NCBI RefSeq assembly: GCF_010820665.1
Contig: NZ_JAAIKC010000009.1
Location: forward strand, 62,001 to 126,000
Length of the DNA stretch: 64,000 nucleotides
Source: Paenibacillus sp. SYP-B3998
Lineage (GTDB): Bacteria > Bacillota > Bacilli > Paenibacillales > NBRC-103111
Direction: 5' to 3'
The notes under the pieces were generated by a model. That model did no database searches, was not told where the DNA came from, and worked only from the letters and a program-made list of their open reading frames with translations. Positions within the stretch are counted from its first letter, which is position 1. Each line of letters starts with the position of its first letter. The position numbers were made by a program, and so were the translations under genes. Positions 9,624 to 18,012 of the stretch are shown here, piece after piece.

Positions 9624-9654
9624 GTAACTTAGTTTATATTAGTTATTTAGTTAC
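9624..9654. promoter_or_regulatory. Possible operator upstream of the CatE-like gene
   Basis: GTAACT (9624-9629) and AGTTAC (9649-9654) form the ends of an AT-rich inverted repeat that contains repeated TTAGTT units, about 30-60 bases upstream of the dioxygenase start. The regulator is not identified. Confidence 0.35.
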
Positions 9655-9742
9655 GTCAAATCTTATATTTATTTTACGATTAATGAGCAATCTATATATA
9701 AGGGAAAATGACCACCAACAAGGAACTTAAGGGAGTGCGCAA

Positions 9743-10519
9743 ATGTCAGCAGCGAAGCAGATAGACCCCAGTGTGATGCCTATTTTCAAAGATAAGATAA
9801 AGCTGATTCAAACCGGAGAGGGGGCTATCTATCTCGTCGGTCCTATTAAATTGCCTGTTCATCTATTCGAGGATACGGTGCAGTTTCAGTGGTACTGTTG
9901 GTTGAATTGCACCGAGATCACGGAGGATTTTGAACGCATCATAGATAAATTATCTTCCGCTAATCTGGCTGAATTTCAACAGTCCAGCGTCTTGGTTCAT
10001 GGAGATTTCAAGCATGCTGAGGATGCGTTAATCCGCATGCATTCCATTTGCCACACGGGAGATATCTTTGGTTCTAAACGATGTGATTGTGGTTATCAAC
10101 TGAAAACATCGATGAAAGAGATTGCGGAGCATGGAGCGGGAGCCCTATTTTATTTAGCTAATCACGAAGGAAGAGGCATAGGTTTATTCAGTAAAGCGTT
10201 GGCGTACATATTGCAAGAGAATGGTTTCGACACGGTTGATGCCAACTTGAAGCTTGGATTCGTTGACGATTCACGAAACTACAGTGATGCCATTCACGTA
10301 TTAAAAGAGTTGCGCACAAAGCCAGTCACTCTGATGACTAACAATCCCAAAAAAGTACAAGCGCTGAAGCAAGCAGGATTAAATGTGGCCAATCGTGTAG
10401 AATTGTGGGGAGATGTTTCTGAGTATAATGAAAAGTACTTGCAAACTAAAATTGCTCGCTCAGGCCATGAAGGGGCAAACCGATCCGAATCCGTTAGTCG
10501 GAGTTGTGATTGTGAATGA
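9743..10519 (+). CDS. ribA: Stand-alone GTP cyclohydrolase II (RibA-type)
   Basis: GTP cyclohydrolase II opens GTP in the first step of riboflavin synthesis. The zinc cysteines are present at residues 103, 114 and 116 in CHTGDIFGSKRCDC, and the phosphate/GTP-binding stretch HEGRGIG is at 141-147, followed by TNNPKKVQAL. Unlike the usual Bacillus ribBA fusion, there is no DHBP-synthase half; the first 80 residues are not a recognisable domain. The family normally ends near NEKYLQTKIARSGH; the last 18 residues (to the stop at 10519) read through the start of a ribD remnant in another frame. No FMN riboswitch is visible upstream, so this is probably a paralog outside the main rib operon. Confidence 0.85.
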   Translation: MSAAKQIDPSVMPIFKDKIKLIQTGEGAIYLVGPIKLPVHLFEDTVQFQWYCWLNCTEITEDFERIIDKLSSANLAEFQQSSVLVHGDFKHAEDALIRMHSICHTGDIFGSKRCDCGYQLKTSMKEIAEHGAGALFYLANHEGRGIGLFSKALAYILQENGFDTVDANLKLGFVDDSRNYSDAIHVLKELRTKPVTLMTNNPKKVQALKQAGLNVANRVELWGDVSEYNEKYLQTKIARSGHEGANRSESVSRSCDCE

Positions 10520-10846
10520 AATCGGATCATTGGGATTGGCGTTCATCGGAGAGAAGGGGAACCTCCTACCGTGATTTATGCGATTCGAATAGAGGGAGAG
10601 AAGACCCATGGAGGCACGATTTATGTTACACTGGAACCTTGCTCTTATCACAGAAGGACAGGTACCGCCTTCGTTGAAGGGATAGGTGTGGATAAAATGA
10701 AAGATGCCATTATCCTTGGGGATGTTAGCATGCGTCCAGTCGGAGTAGATTCCAGATTTGTTGGCTATCCGATATCAAGTAATGGATCGATGAAAGAGGG
10801 CATACATAATGAAATTTGGTTTCGATATCGACGATACGCTCATTAA
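10467..10846 (+). pseudogene. ribD: Decayed ribD (riboflavin-specific deaminase) N-terminal half
   Basis: Three pieces align in order with RibD deaminase domains. From ATG 10467 the frame reads GQTDPNPLVGVVIVNE; after a one-base shift in the GGGG run near 10556 it continues as IYAIRIEGEKTHGGTIYVTLEPCSYH and later NEIWFRYRR. The zinc ligand motif expected as PHAEV is PPTVI here, and the second zinc cysteine after RTG is lost, so the product cannot be an active deaminase. The C-terminal reductase domain is absent. It overlaps the 3' end of the GTP cyclohydrolase gene and the start of the HAD gene at 10809, consistent with an old rib gene pair in which ribD has died. Confidence 0.78.
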
Positions 10847-11372
10847 TTTAAGAGAACACGCCTTTCATATTTACAACAAGAAACTTAGTCAAAATGTCGG
10901 ACTAGACATATTCAACGCATTAACTACGCTTGAAATTCATGAAGCCTTTGGTTTATCCAAAGAAGAAGGCGGCAAGATGTGGGCCAGCCATCGTGATGAG
11001 ATCTACTATACAGCATGTCCCCTGTTTCCGAATGCATTGGAAACGCTGCATGATCTGGTTAATAATGGTCATGAGGTTTTCTATATTACCGCAAGGCCTC
11101 CGGGACATTGTGAACGCACGTTAAACTGGCTGATCGAGCATGGATTTCCAGTGGCAAAAGGCCATTTTTATTGCGGTATGGATGATAAAGACAAGGTGCA
11201 TATCATACAAGAACTCCAATTGGATTATTACTTTGATGATAAGCCTGCGGTTCTGGAAACGTTGTCAGATTTGGCGCTGAACGTCTACGTAAGAGACCGA
11301 TCGTATAACCAGCATTTGGATATTCCACGGATTACTTCATGGGAAGAGCTTAAAGAAGCGATTAACTTATAA
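10809..11372 (+). CDS. HAD-superfamily 5'-nucleotidase-like protein (YqfW/NT5C type)
   Basis: A 187-residue HAD protein. The nucleophile motif I FDIDDTLINL gives Asp6 and Asp8; motif II is the Thr of YITARPPGHC, and the acidic motif IV is DYYFDDKPAVL. The small all-helical cap between residues 15 and 85 fits the 5'(3')-deoxyribonucleotidase (NT5C) group, to which B. subtilis YqfW belongs. It probably dephosphorylates a nucleotide or related small phosphate. The start overlaps the end of the ribD remnant, so its original neighbours may have been riboflavin genes, where an HAD phosphatase would fit, but that is inference. Confidence 0.8.
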   Translation: MKFGFDIDDTLINLREHAFHIYNKKLSQNVGLDIFNALTTLEIHEAFGLSKEEGGKMWASHRDEIYYTACPLFPNALETLHDLVNNGHEVFYITARPPGHCERTLNWLIEHGFPVAKGHFYCGMDDKDKVHIIQELQLDYYFDDKPAVLETLSDLALNVYVRDRSYNQHLDIPRITSWEELKEAINL

Positions 11373-11394
11373 GTAAGTACGTATTTCAAATAAC

Positions 11395-11434
11395 AAAACC
11401 GCTCATGAACCTGCACAGGTTGAGCGGTTTTTGT
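11395..11434 (+). terminator. Rho-independent terminator
   Basis: Arms AAAACCGCTCA (11395-11405) and TGAGCGGTTTT (11421-11431), with an inner AACCTG/CAGGT stem and a trailing T run, follow the HAD gene. Confidence 0.88.
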
Positions 11435-11618
11435 TATTCTTTTTGTTGTTTATGCAGGACCGTCCAAAATGGGCGACCACACTTGGGCCGAAGAGAGGAG
11501 ACCCCTGCTAGTGTGTTTCAAACGAATCTGAATATTAATGGAAGGTATAGCGCTTCGTTTAAAGAGTCATAATAAAAAAAATGTGAATAGCCGGAGTCTG
11601 ATCTTGCAGGAGGCTAAT

Positions 11619-12542
11619 ATGACGCACAAAAGCATTATCATCGGGGCTGGATTTGCTGGATTCACAGCGGCCGTTTATTTAGCTAGGGCAGGGCTAAAGC
11701 CACTAGTAATCAAAGGGCAAAGCCCAAGTTATCACGTAACGACGACAATGGAAATTGAATATTTCCCAGGGTTTCTCCACGGCATTCAGGGACCGGAGCT
11801 GCTCGATAATATGTTTAAACAAGCCGAGGAGTTCGGGGCCGTGGTGAAAATCGGTGATGTCACCAGGATTGATGTCGCCAAGCGCCCTTTTAAGGTTTGG
11901 CTAGAAGGCTGGGGAGAGCTGCAAACAAACACACTCATTATTGCTTCTGGCACAACTGCAAAGCTGCTCGGCATACCTGGCGAGAAGGATCATTTGGGGC
12001 TTGGGGTAAGCACCTGCGCTCCATGCAGCGGATTCTTTTTCCGTAATAAAAAGGTTATCGTTGTTGGTGGAGGGGATTCAGCTATGGAGGAGGCAATCTA
12101 TTTATCTCATTATGCGTCAGAAATCTCTATTGTTAATCGGAGCGATCAACCGAGGGCTTCCCTAGCACTAATGAATAGAGCCCGAGAGATTACCAAGATC
12201 AACTGGTTAATGAATCGGACACCGATTGAGGTCTTGGCCGGCGAGAAGGGAATTAAGGGATTGAAGGTGACCAATACGGTAACAGGCCAAGAAGAAAACC
12301 TTGCAGCTGAGGGAGTCTTTGTTGCAGTAGGAAGCAAGCCAAACACGGAATTTCTTGCAAATCAACTGCCCATAGACAAGCATGGTTATTTAAAGGTGAA
12401 GCCTGGCACAACGGAAACCGACATTCCTGGCATATTCGCTTGCGGCGATGTTCAGGATCGCCGATATCGGCAAATCTTGAATGCAATCGGTTCCGGCTGT
12501 ATGGCCGCGATTGACTGTCAGCGATTCCTAACGTCTACCTGA
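11619..12542 (+). CDS. Thioredoxin-reductase-like FAD/NAD(P) disulfide oxidoreductase
   Basis: A 307-residue protein of thioredoxin reductase length. The FAD-binding GAGFAG is at residues 9-14, the redox-active pair is Cys133/Cys136 in CAPCSG (canonical enzymes have CATCDG), the NAD(P) fold is VVGGGDSAMEEA, and the C-terminal FAD motif is FACGDVQD. ATG 11619 is preceded by AGGAGG at 11608-11613; the upstream in-frame extension to 11538 has no such site and adds a non-conserved 27-residue tail. The altered active-site residues and the sequence around EYFPGF suggest a paralog rather than the housekeeping TrxB. It is a single-gene unit closed by a terminator. Confidence 0.85.
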   Translation: MTHKSIIIGAGFAGFTAAVYLARAGLKPLVIKGQSPSYHVTTTMEIEYFPGFLHGIQGPELLDNMFKQAEEFGAVVKIGDVTRIDVAKRPFKVWLEGWGELQTNTLIIASGTTAKLLGIPGEKDHLGLGVSTCAPCSGFFFRNKKVIVVGGGDSAMEEAIYLSHYASEISIVNRSDQPRASLALMNRAREITKINWLMNRTPIEVLAGEKGIKGLKVTNTVTGQEENLAAEGVFVAVGSKPNTEFLANQLPIDKHGYLKVKPGTTETDIPGIFACGDVQDRRYRQILNAIGSGCMAAIDCQRFLTST

Positions 12543-12578
12543 TCCTATTGCTTCCTAATCTATGTGCGTAACAATCAA

Positions 12579-12616
12579 AAAAGAAAGAAGTTATCCACAG
12601 ATAACCTCTTTCTTTT
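12579..12616. terminator. Terminator between convergent genes
   Basis: Nearly perfect arms 12579-12594 and 12601-12616 with A-rich and T-rich flanks, usable in both directions between the thioredoxin-reductase-like gene and the DUF2642 gene. Confidence 0.8.
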
Positions 12617-12628
12617 CTTTATATCAAC

Positions 12629-13288
12629 TTAAACTAGACAAATATTAATGACATGTTGAAGGTGATAGTAATGCTTCGTTTCATTTGCTGTAACTAACTC
12701 TAGCATATTGTTTTCAAAGGCAAGCAGCAGCCCGATTTGGTGCGTATTCAATCCTTCATTCATTGAAATCAGGTTGCCTTCTTGCGCATGCAGCTGAGCG
12801 CCAAAAGTTGGGGCCCAAGTCGCTTCGCCTCTCTGAGGCGCAAGCTGTACATGATCCAAAGAATAAGGGTTTGCATGATTATCATAGGGACTTATCCATT
12901 TCAAGCGAGAGAAAGGAATCAGCATGGTTTTGTTTAGAGAGAAAAAGATGAAATAGTCCGTTTGTATATTTGTTATATAGCCGGATATCGTATGATGCTC
13001 CGCTAAATAAATGTCGCAAAATAATCCTTTTGCATGAGCTAAAGTCGATGCGTATGAGATGGAAGCATGATAATTATTTGAAGGTGGTTGGAGACTGGAG
13101 GTACCTGATTCTAGCTTCGAATGAAGCGCAAGATGGCGGACGTGAGGAGTGGGAACGTATAGATATTTCGAGTCTTCCCAAATGACAAGGAAATCCGACC
13201 CGACATCGACCAAAATTCCCGTATGTCTACTATCTCCTGGTATATCAATCGCAATTTGCTTATCAAGATATGGTTTTAAAAAATCCAT
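12629..13288 (-). CDS. DUF2642-type protein (putative spore-coat-associated)
   Basis: The protein shows two copies of an Sm/CotF-neighbour-like small beta module: residues about 5-55 with HTGILVDVGSDFLVIWED then YLYVPTPHVRHL, and residues about 85-130 with SGYITNIQTDYFIFF then MLIPFSRLKWISPY. The GxLVDVGxDxxVI pattern is what I know from DUF2642 proteins of spore formers. The rest is divergent, with a weaker third copy near the C-terminus (GLLLAFENNMLELV). ATG 13288 is preferred because GGTGA sits 9 bases upstream; GTG 13300 would overlap that site. It is followed on the same strand by no other gene. Function unknown. Confidence 0.65.
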   Translation of the reverse strand: MDFLKPYLDKQIAIDIPGDSRHTGILVDVGSDFLVIWEDSKYLYVPTPHVRHLALHSKLESGTSSLQPPSNNYHASISYASTLAHAKGLFCDIYLAEHHTISGYITNIQTDYFIFFSLNKTMLIPFSRLKWISPYDNHANPYSLDHVQLAPQRGEATWAPTFGAQLHAQEGNLISMNEGLNTHQIGLLLAFENNMLELVTANETKHYYHLQHVINICLV

Positions 13289-13315
13289 GTTCGTTTTCAC
13301 CTTCTCTCTTACGAT

Positions 13316-14665
13316 TTAGTAAATCCATTTGACCCAATAAGCCAACAAGACCAATGTAAAAACGACGGTTGGGGGAATAGCGATCAAAGTAACTTTTGTG
13401 TAATCTTTCCAGCTAATTTTTACCTTGTTCTGTTTGAGAATATGCATCCAAATTAACGAAGCCAAGGTTCCCATAGGTAGAAGCAAGGCGCCCACGTCAC
13501 TTCCAATTACGCTTGCCAAGTAAGCGATTTTTAATGTTAATGGGTCAAGTCCCATATTCGTTAGCGTCAACGTCCCGACCATTAAAGCAGGGTGATTGTT
13601 AAAGAAAGTAGACATGAATGAGAGGAGAGACCCCATTAATAAACTGGCATTGACCAAATCCCCGGAGACAATAGGCTGAAAGACAGCTACTAGCCAGTGT
13701 GTCAGTCCAATATTATTTAAACCGTAAATGATTACATACATGCCAAAAGCAAAAACAAGGATATGCCAAGGGGTTTTTTTGAGCATATCGGACGGCGAAA
13801 CTTTCAAAACGATCCATCGCCATCCAAGTAAAAGAGTGGAGCCAAGAACAGCTACGATTTCTATCGGAATACCGATATAGGAAGCGATAAAAAGGCTGAC
13901 ACGAACCGAGAATACAAAAAGAAGGACATTTCGCATAAATTTATTGCGATTTTTTATCGATGAGTGAGGGGGGAGGTCTGTAGAAAGGGGATGTTTACCC
14001 AGGCTCATTTTTATATTTAATTTTTTGGGAAGTCTACGCGGCAATTGTCGGTAGAAACATAGAAATAATAAAAGTAAGAGAAATAGTAATCCGAGCGTAG
14101 CGGGAACGAACATCATGAGTGTGTGCATGTAGAGATCCATTCCAACAATTTTCAGTGCGATGAGATTAACGATATTGCTTACGCCGATAGGAGCGCTGGA
14201 TGCAGTGGCTATTAATGCGCCGGAAAGAAGATAGGGAATTTTTTCGTGATTTTTTAAACCTAGACGTTCTAGTAGAATGAGCAGCGTAGGTGTTGTAATT
14301 AAAATACTCCCATCATTGTTGAAAAATAGGGTCATGAGAAAGCATATTAAATTGACATACCAAAAAAGGCGTATGCCGGAACCTTTAGCTCTAGCGGCTA
14401 GTCCTTCAGCCGCCCAAGAGAAAAAACCGAAGCTTTCTAAAATTATAGCCATAACGATTGTTGCCAGTATGGTTATTGCGGCACTGCTTATTGTTGCTCC
14501 AATCTTTGCTAAATCGAATATGGAAACACTTCCGCTTAAAAGCACCAATGCAGCCCCAATGGTAGCTGGTATGGCCTCATTTAAACCATTTGGACGCCAA
14601 AGAACCAAAATCATTGTAAGCAAAAATGCAATAACTGTAAGAGACACCATACCGGACCCTAGCAT
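13316..14665 (-). CDS. ArsB-like arsenite/anion transporter (ion transporter superfamily)
   Basis: A 449-residue, strongly hydrophobic protein with 10 to 12 predicted membrane segments. The first half contains FFNNDGSILITTPTLLIL and SSAPIGVSNIVNLIAL; the second contains FFNNHPALMVGTLT and SDVGALLLPMGTLASLIW, the paired re-entrant signatures of ArsB/NhaD/CitM-type carriers. ArsB members extrude arsenite or antimonite. No arsR or arsC is nearby, so the substrate is open. The gene starts 8 bases after the small membrane-protein gene upstream on the same strand (GAGGAGTG as ribosome binding site), so the two are probably co-transcribed. Confidence 0.82.
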   Translation of the reverse strand: MLGSGMVSLTVIAFLLTMILVLWRPNGLNEAIPATIGAALVLLSGSVSIFDLAKIGATISSAAITILATIVMAIILESFGFFSWAAEGLAARAKGSGIRLFWYVNLICFLMTLFFNNDGSILITTPTLLILLERLGLKNHEKIPYLLSGALIATASSAPIGVSNIVNLIALKIVGMDLYMHTLMMFVPATLGLLFLLLLLFLCFYRQLPRRLPKKLNIKMSLGKHPLSTDLPPHSSIKNRNKFMRNVLLFVFSVRVSLFIASYIGIPIEIVAVLGSTLLLGWRWIVLKVSPSDMLKKTPWHILVFAFGMYVIIYGLNNIGLTHWLVAVFQPIVSGDLVNASLLMGSLLSFMSTFFNNHPALMVGTLTLTNMGLDPLTLKIAYLASVIGSDVGALLLPMGTLASLIWMHILKQNKVKISWKDYTKVTLIAIPPTVVFTLVLLAYWVKWIY

Positions 14666-14672
14666 TCTGCAC

Positions 14673-14864
14673 TCACTCCTCTTTCGTCAAATTCGTAGTG
14701 AGTGCTTGTTGAGGTTGAGGTTGAGCGGGAACGCTCACGCTGTTTAAATGAAGCTCTGCAAAAATATCAGTTGTTTTCGAGTCTTCTTCATTCGTGTCAA
14801 CAGGTGGTTGTAATAACAGGTGCAAAAGAAATCCAGATAAAATGATAATGAATAATACAACCAT
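14673..14864 (-). CDS. Small single-pass membrane protein upstream of the ArsB-like gene
   Basis: A 63-residue product with one hydrophobic segment at the N-terminus (VVLFIIILSGFLLHLLL) and a hydrophilic, Pro/Gln-rich tail. AGGGAGGGATTAGT precedes ATG 14864. It ends 8 bases before the transporter start on the same strand, which argues that it is real and might assist or regulate the transporter. I recognise no family. Confidence 0.6.
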   Translation of the reverse strand: MVVLFIIILSGFLLHLLLQPPVDTNEEDSKTTDIFAELHLNSVSVPAQPQPQQALTTNLTKEE

Positions 14865-14985
14865 ACTAATCCCTCCCTAGCATTTATCATGAATAGATAT
14901 TCATACTATAATTATATGAAGTGGTTATTTTATTTGCTCCGATGGATTCGCCTTTTTATGAAGCTATCTAGTAAATAAATACTTG

Positions 14986-15019
14986 AAAGCCCTCAGACCA
15001 CATGGGTCGGAGGGCTTTT
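14986..15019. terminator. Terminator-like hairpin between divergent genes
   Basis: Arms AAAGCCCTC (14986-14994) and GAGGGCTTT (15010-15018) with inner AGACC/GGGTC and a T run. It lies upstream of both neighbouring genes, with no gene ending into it. Confidence 0.75.
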
Positions 15020-15248
15020 GTCTTCTTACATAGATTAGAGCATAAGCCAACAAAAAATTGCAGACAATACGAGCATGAATTGTAATTAAATGCCAAACGT
15101 AGGCTCTAGCATGAACGTAAACAAAGCTTTGCTATCAGTGGTTGCTGTTTCAGCGTGGCGAATGAACACGAATATTTGCGCGCAATTTTGTATAATAAGG
15201 GAATCTAACAATGAACTCATCTCGAGCCAAGACAGGATGGTAATGCGA

Positions 15249-16586
15249 ATGAACGACAAGGTTGTCATGCCGGTCTGGACGATCGGTCTTTTTATCGTTG
15301 TAATGAACACGACGATGTTCAATGTTTCGATCCCTAGTATCATCCGAGAGCTAAGCATTTCCGCGGATATGGGATCGTGGGTTATTTCTAGCTATTCCAT
15401 TGGTTATGCTTTAGCCACTGTTATTTATAGCAGGCTCACAGACGTTGTGTCCCTGCGTAGATTGCTTACTATCGGGCTTCTTGTCCTTGGTCTTTCGTCT
15501 GTGTTCGGATTATTTGCTCGGGATTTCAACGCTTTGCTTATAGCGCGCATTCTTCAGTCCGCAGGAGCAGGTGTCATGGCGGGGCTTGGTCTAGTTCTGG
15601 CAAGTCGGTATATTCCTATCGAAAGAAGGGGATCCGCCATCGCTATGATTTCTGCGGGAAGTGCGATGGCTTTCGGACTCGGTCCGATTGTGGGTGGACT
15701 CATTAGTGAGTATTTTGGCTGGAATGGCTTGTTCGCCATAACTTGTCTTGTCCTCGTCATTCTCCCCGTGTTACTCAACCTGTTACCCAAAGAAAACGCG
15801 GTGCCCTTTCGGTTCGATGGCCTTGGCGCGTTCTTGACCATTGTCAACGCGGGGACATTACTTCTAGCCGTGACGCAGAGGTCCTTGGTATGGTTTTGCA
15901 TTTCTGTGCTATCTATATTAGCGCATGCTTGGCATATGAAGCATAAGAAAGAACCATTTATTAATCCCGATCTCTTGACGAAATCCGCCTATCGCAAGCT
16001 TTTGGCGATTGGATTCTGTATCTTGGTCATGAATCTTGGAAATTTATTTCTTATGCCGCTTGCACTGGCGAATTTGTTCCACCAATCCGCTTTGACAATT
16101 GGTTTGACAATAGCGCCCGGTGCTATTCTGTCTGCTTTTCTAACGCGTTATGTGGGACGGTGGATTGATCGGTACGGGAACTTGCGTTTTCTGTTTATTG
16201 GTCATGGGATTTTGACGGTCGTCATGGCTGCTTTTTATTTCATTCTTGGCGTCTCACCCGCAATCATCCTTTGTGGATATCTATGCTTCTCACCTGCTTT
16301 TTCAGCGACAATCGCGTCCTTAAACAACGAGACATCACGCATTCTTCCCAAATCATTCGTAGGCTCAGGGATGGGACTTATGCAGCTGATTCAGTTTTTC
16401 GGAGGTTCAATCTCCGTTGCCGCTTGCGGTATTCTTCTTGCGCTGGAGAAGAATGCTTCACTTGTTCATGCTTATCGCGACGTTTACGGAGTTTTATTTT
16501 TGGTAAGCTTGTGTTCTCTAGGTGTGTTATTGTGGTACAAGTTAAAGGAAGAACAGGCCCCTGATCTAGAAAAAGGACAAGCTTAA
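15249..16586 (+). CDS. Major facilitator superfamily transporter, DHA2/TetL-like drug exporter
   Basis: About 445 residues and 12 to 14 membrane segments. Family signatures are the loop YSRLTDVVSLRRLLTIG (motif A) after segment 2, and GPIVGGLISEYFGW (motif C, antiporters) in segment 5. Closest in feel to 14-segment TetL/Bmr-type proton-driven exporters. The open frame begins at 15090 but the first 50 codons are not transporter-like; three ATGs at 15237-15249 are candidates and ATG 15249 has AGGATGG at a fair distance. TATAAT at 15191-15196 could be the promoter. Substrate unknown. Confidence 0.82.
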   Translation: MNDKVVMPVWTIGLFIVVMNTTMFNVSIPSIIRELSISADMGSWVISSYSIGYALATVIYSRLTDVVSLRRLLTIGLLVLGLSSVFGLFARDFNALLIARILQSAGAGVMAGLGLVLASRYIPIERRGSAIAMISAGSAMAFGLGPIVGGLISEYFGWNGLFAITCLVLVILPVLLNLLPKENAVPFRFDGLGAFLTIVNAGTLLLAVTQRSLVWFCISVLSILAHAWHMKHKKEPFINPDLLTKSAYRKLLAIGFCILVMNLGNLFLMPLALANLFHQSALTIGLTIAPGAILSAFLTRYVGRWIDRYGNLRFLFIGHGILTVVMAAFYFILGVSPAIILCGYLCFSPAFSATIASLNNETSRILPKSFVGSGMGLMQLIQFFGGSISVAACGILLALEKNASLVHAYRDVYGVLFLVSLCSLGVLLWYKLKEEQAPDLEKGQA

Positions 16587-16592
16587 TACACT

Positions 16593-16646
16593 CAAAAAGG
16601 AGCTGTTTTCACTCATCAACAATTGATGGGAAGACAGCTCCTTTGT
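16593..16646. terminator. Terminator between convergent genes
   Basis: Arms AAAAAGGAGCTGT... and ...ACAGCTCCTTT with further pairing around the loop (CATCA/TTGATG). It lies after the MFS gene and is AT-flanked on both sides. Confidence 0.85.
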
Positions 16647-16719
16647 AGTTAATAACGATGAAGACATGAATTTAATCGGCTGAGCTACCCAACTTTGTAG
16701 TAGCGGTACACTCATGGCT

Positions 16720-18012
16720 TTATAAGAAGACACGATCTCCAGGTTGTAAGGAGAGCAGGTCAGAGTAGCCTTCCGTCAACAACTGTTGAATCAGTAAGTC
16801 AGTCTCTATTTTTGGGGCATGTACAAGCAGCTTAGGACAGCTGCTTGGCAAATATTGAAGCATCGTCTGCACATCTGGCAGTCCTTGATGGATTTTGTAA
16901 CGAACGGCCATCATCTGGCAGCCTCGCACTTCCTCGGACTGAGCAAGGAGTTGATGAGCCGAGCTGCCTTTGGCGACGTGACCGGTAATGAGGATGCCGT
17001 TAGCTGGTTTGCTTCGTAGTTTTTCATAGTACCACCTAGCCTTTGGAGATTGCATCATGCCATCGCTGGTGAAGAAAATACTTGGCTGCTCTTCTGTGAG
17101 CAGGCGCTCGCGCTCAACCTCATCCCGGATAACCTCGAAGCTTCCGTTGCTCAGCGCTTCAGCGATGAAGCGTTCTGCCTTTGGCTGCAGCCATTCCGGT
17201 TGCTGGCACATGAGTTCCATTGCGCCCAGCAGCTCTTGCTCGACTCGGATCGGCACAGTCGGGAATTGCTGGCGCATGAGCAGCATAAGCTCTTGCCCTC
17301 TGCCGCTAACGGGTACTGGCAGTAAGAGATGTCCGCCGCTGGTCAGCACGTTCTCTGCTGACGAGTACAGCTTAGCGAGCTTTTCGGCTTGCGGCTCGGC
17401 GTCTACCCCGTAAGCGCCATCAATAATGGCGCCATGGAGCCCTCCGATGCCGCCGGGTAAATCCTGCAAGGAATCTGTTCCGAGCAGGAGCGATTCCTCG
17501 CTATAGTCGCCCGAGTAAAATAATCGCTTGCCCTCGATTTCGAGCAGCAGCCAGACCGATCCAAGCATGTGACCGCTTCTGCCCCAACACAGGCGAATCG
17601 TGGGGGAGAGATCCATCCACCTAAGAGGTCGGACTGTTTCCTCCAAGAAGGCGTACGTTACTTGCGAGATATGCTTCTCTTCATAAGGTAGCTCGCCGCT
17701 TTGCTGCTGGACGTAGTTGCTCCAAGAACGATAGTAAATAGGCAGTTGTTCTGCGGTTATTTGTGTTGTCCATACCTTCCCTGTGTAGCCATACTTGTAC
17801 AGCAATGGAAGGGCAATCGAGTGATCTTCATGGGCATGAGAAAGGAACACAGCATCCAAATTGCTAATTTCAGACGATTCAAGCAGGGGATATTCACCGC
17901 AGCCAACGCGTTTAACACCACAGTCCAGAAGGATGCTGGTCTTCCCCTTTTTTATCCAATAGCAGGAGCGACCGTGTTCACCGGCGCCGCCCCAGACTTT
18001 CAATTGCATCAT
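16720..18012 (-). CDS. Metallo-beta-lactamase fold protein with beta-CASP domain (RNA-nuclease-like)
   Basis: About 430 residues. The MBL zinc motif HAHEDH lies at residues 59-64 after LDAVFLS, followed by SGHMLGSVWLLLE and YSGDYSEES, then a beta-CASP insertion and ILITGHVAKGSSAHQLL. Known relatives are RNase J, CPSF73 and archaeal nucleases; this looks like the shorter YSH1-like group. ATG 18012 overlaps the stop of the upstream ABC permease (TAATG), so translation is coupled. No secretion signal. Having a nuclease-like protein as the last gene of a metal/solute importer operon is unexpected, and its substrate could equally be a non-RNA ester or phosphonate-type compound. Confidence 0.8.
   Translation of the reverse strand: MMQLKVWGGAGEHGRSCYWIKKGKTSILLDCGVKRVGCGEYPLLESSEISNLDAVFLSHAHEDHSIALPLLYKYGYTGKVWTTQITAEQLPIYYRSWSNYVQQQSGELPYEEKHISQVTYAFLEETVRPLRWMDLSPTIRLCWGRSGHMLGSVWLLLEIEGKRLFYSGDYSEESLLLGTDSLQDLPGGIGGLHGAIIDGAYGVDAEPQAEKLAKLYSSAENVLTSGGHLLLPVPVSGRGQELMLLMRQQFPTVPIRVEQELLGAMELMCQQPEWLQPKAERFIAEALSNGSFEVIRDEVERERLLTEEQPSIFFTSDGMMQSPKARWYYEKLRSKPANGILITGHVAKGSSAHQLLAQSEEVRGCQMMAVRYKIHQGLPDVQTMLQYLPSSCPKLLVHAPKIETDLLIQQLLTEGYSDLLSLQPGDRVFL

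Noticed and set aside
9596-9742. FMN riboswitch upstream of the GTP cyclohydrolase gene
   Set aside because: None of the conserved RFN-element helices or AGGAUAUGAGG-like sequence can be found.
14277-14747. 156-codon plus-strand frame over the ArsB-like gene
   Set aside because: Antisense frame created by hydrophobic codon bias of the transporter.
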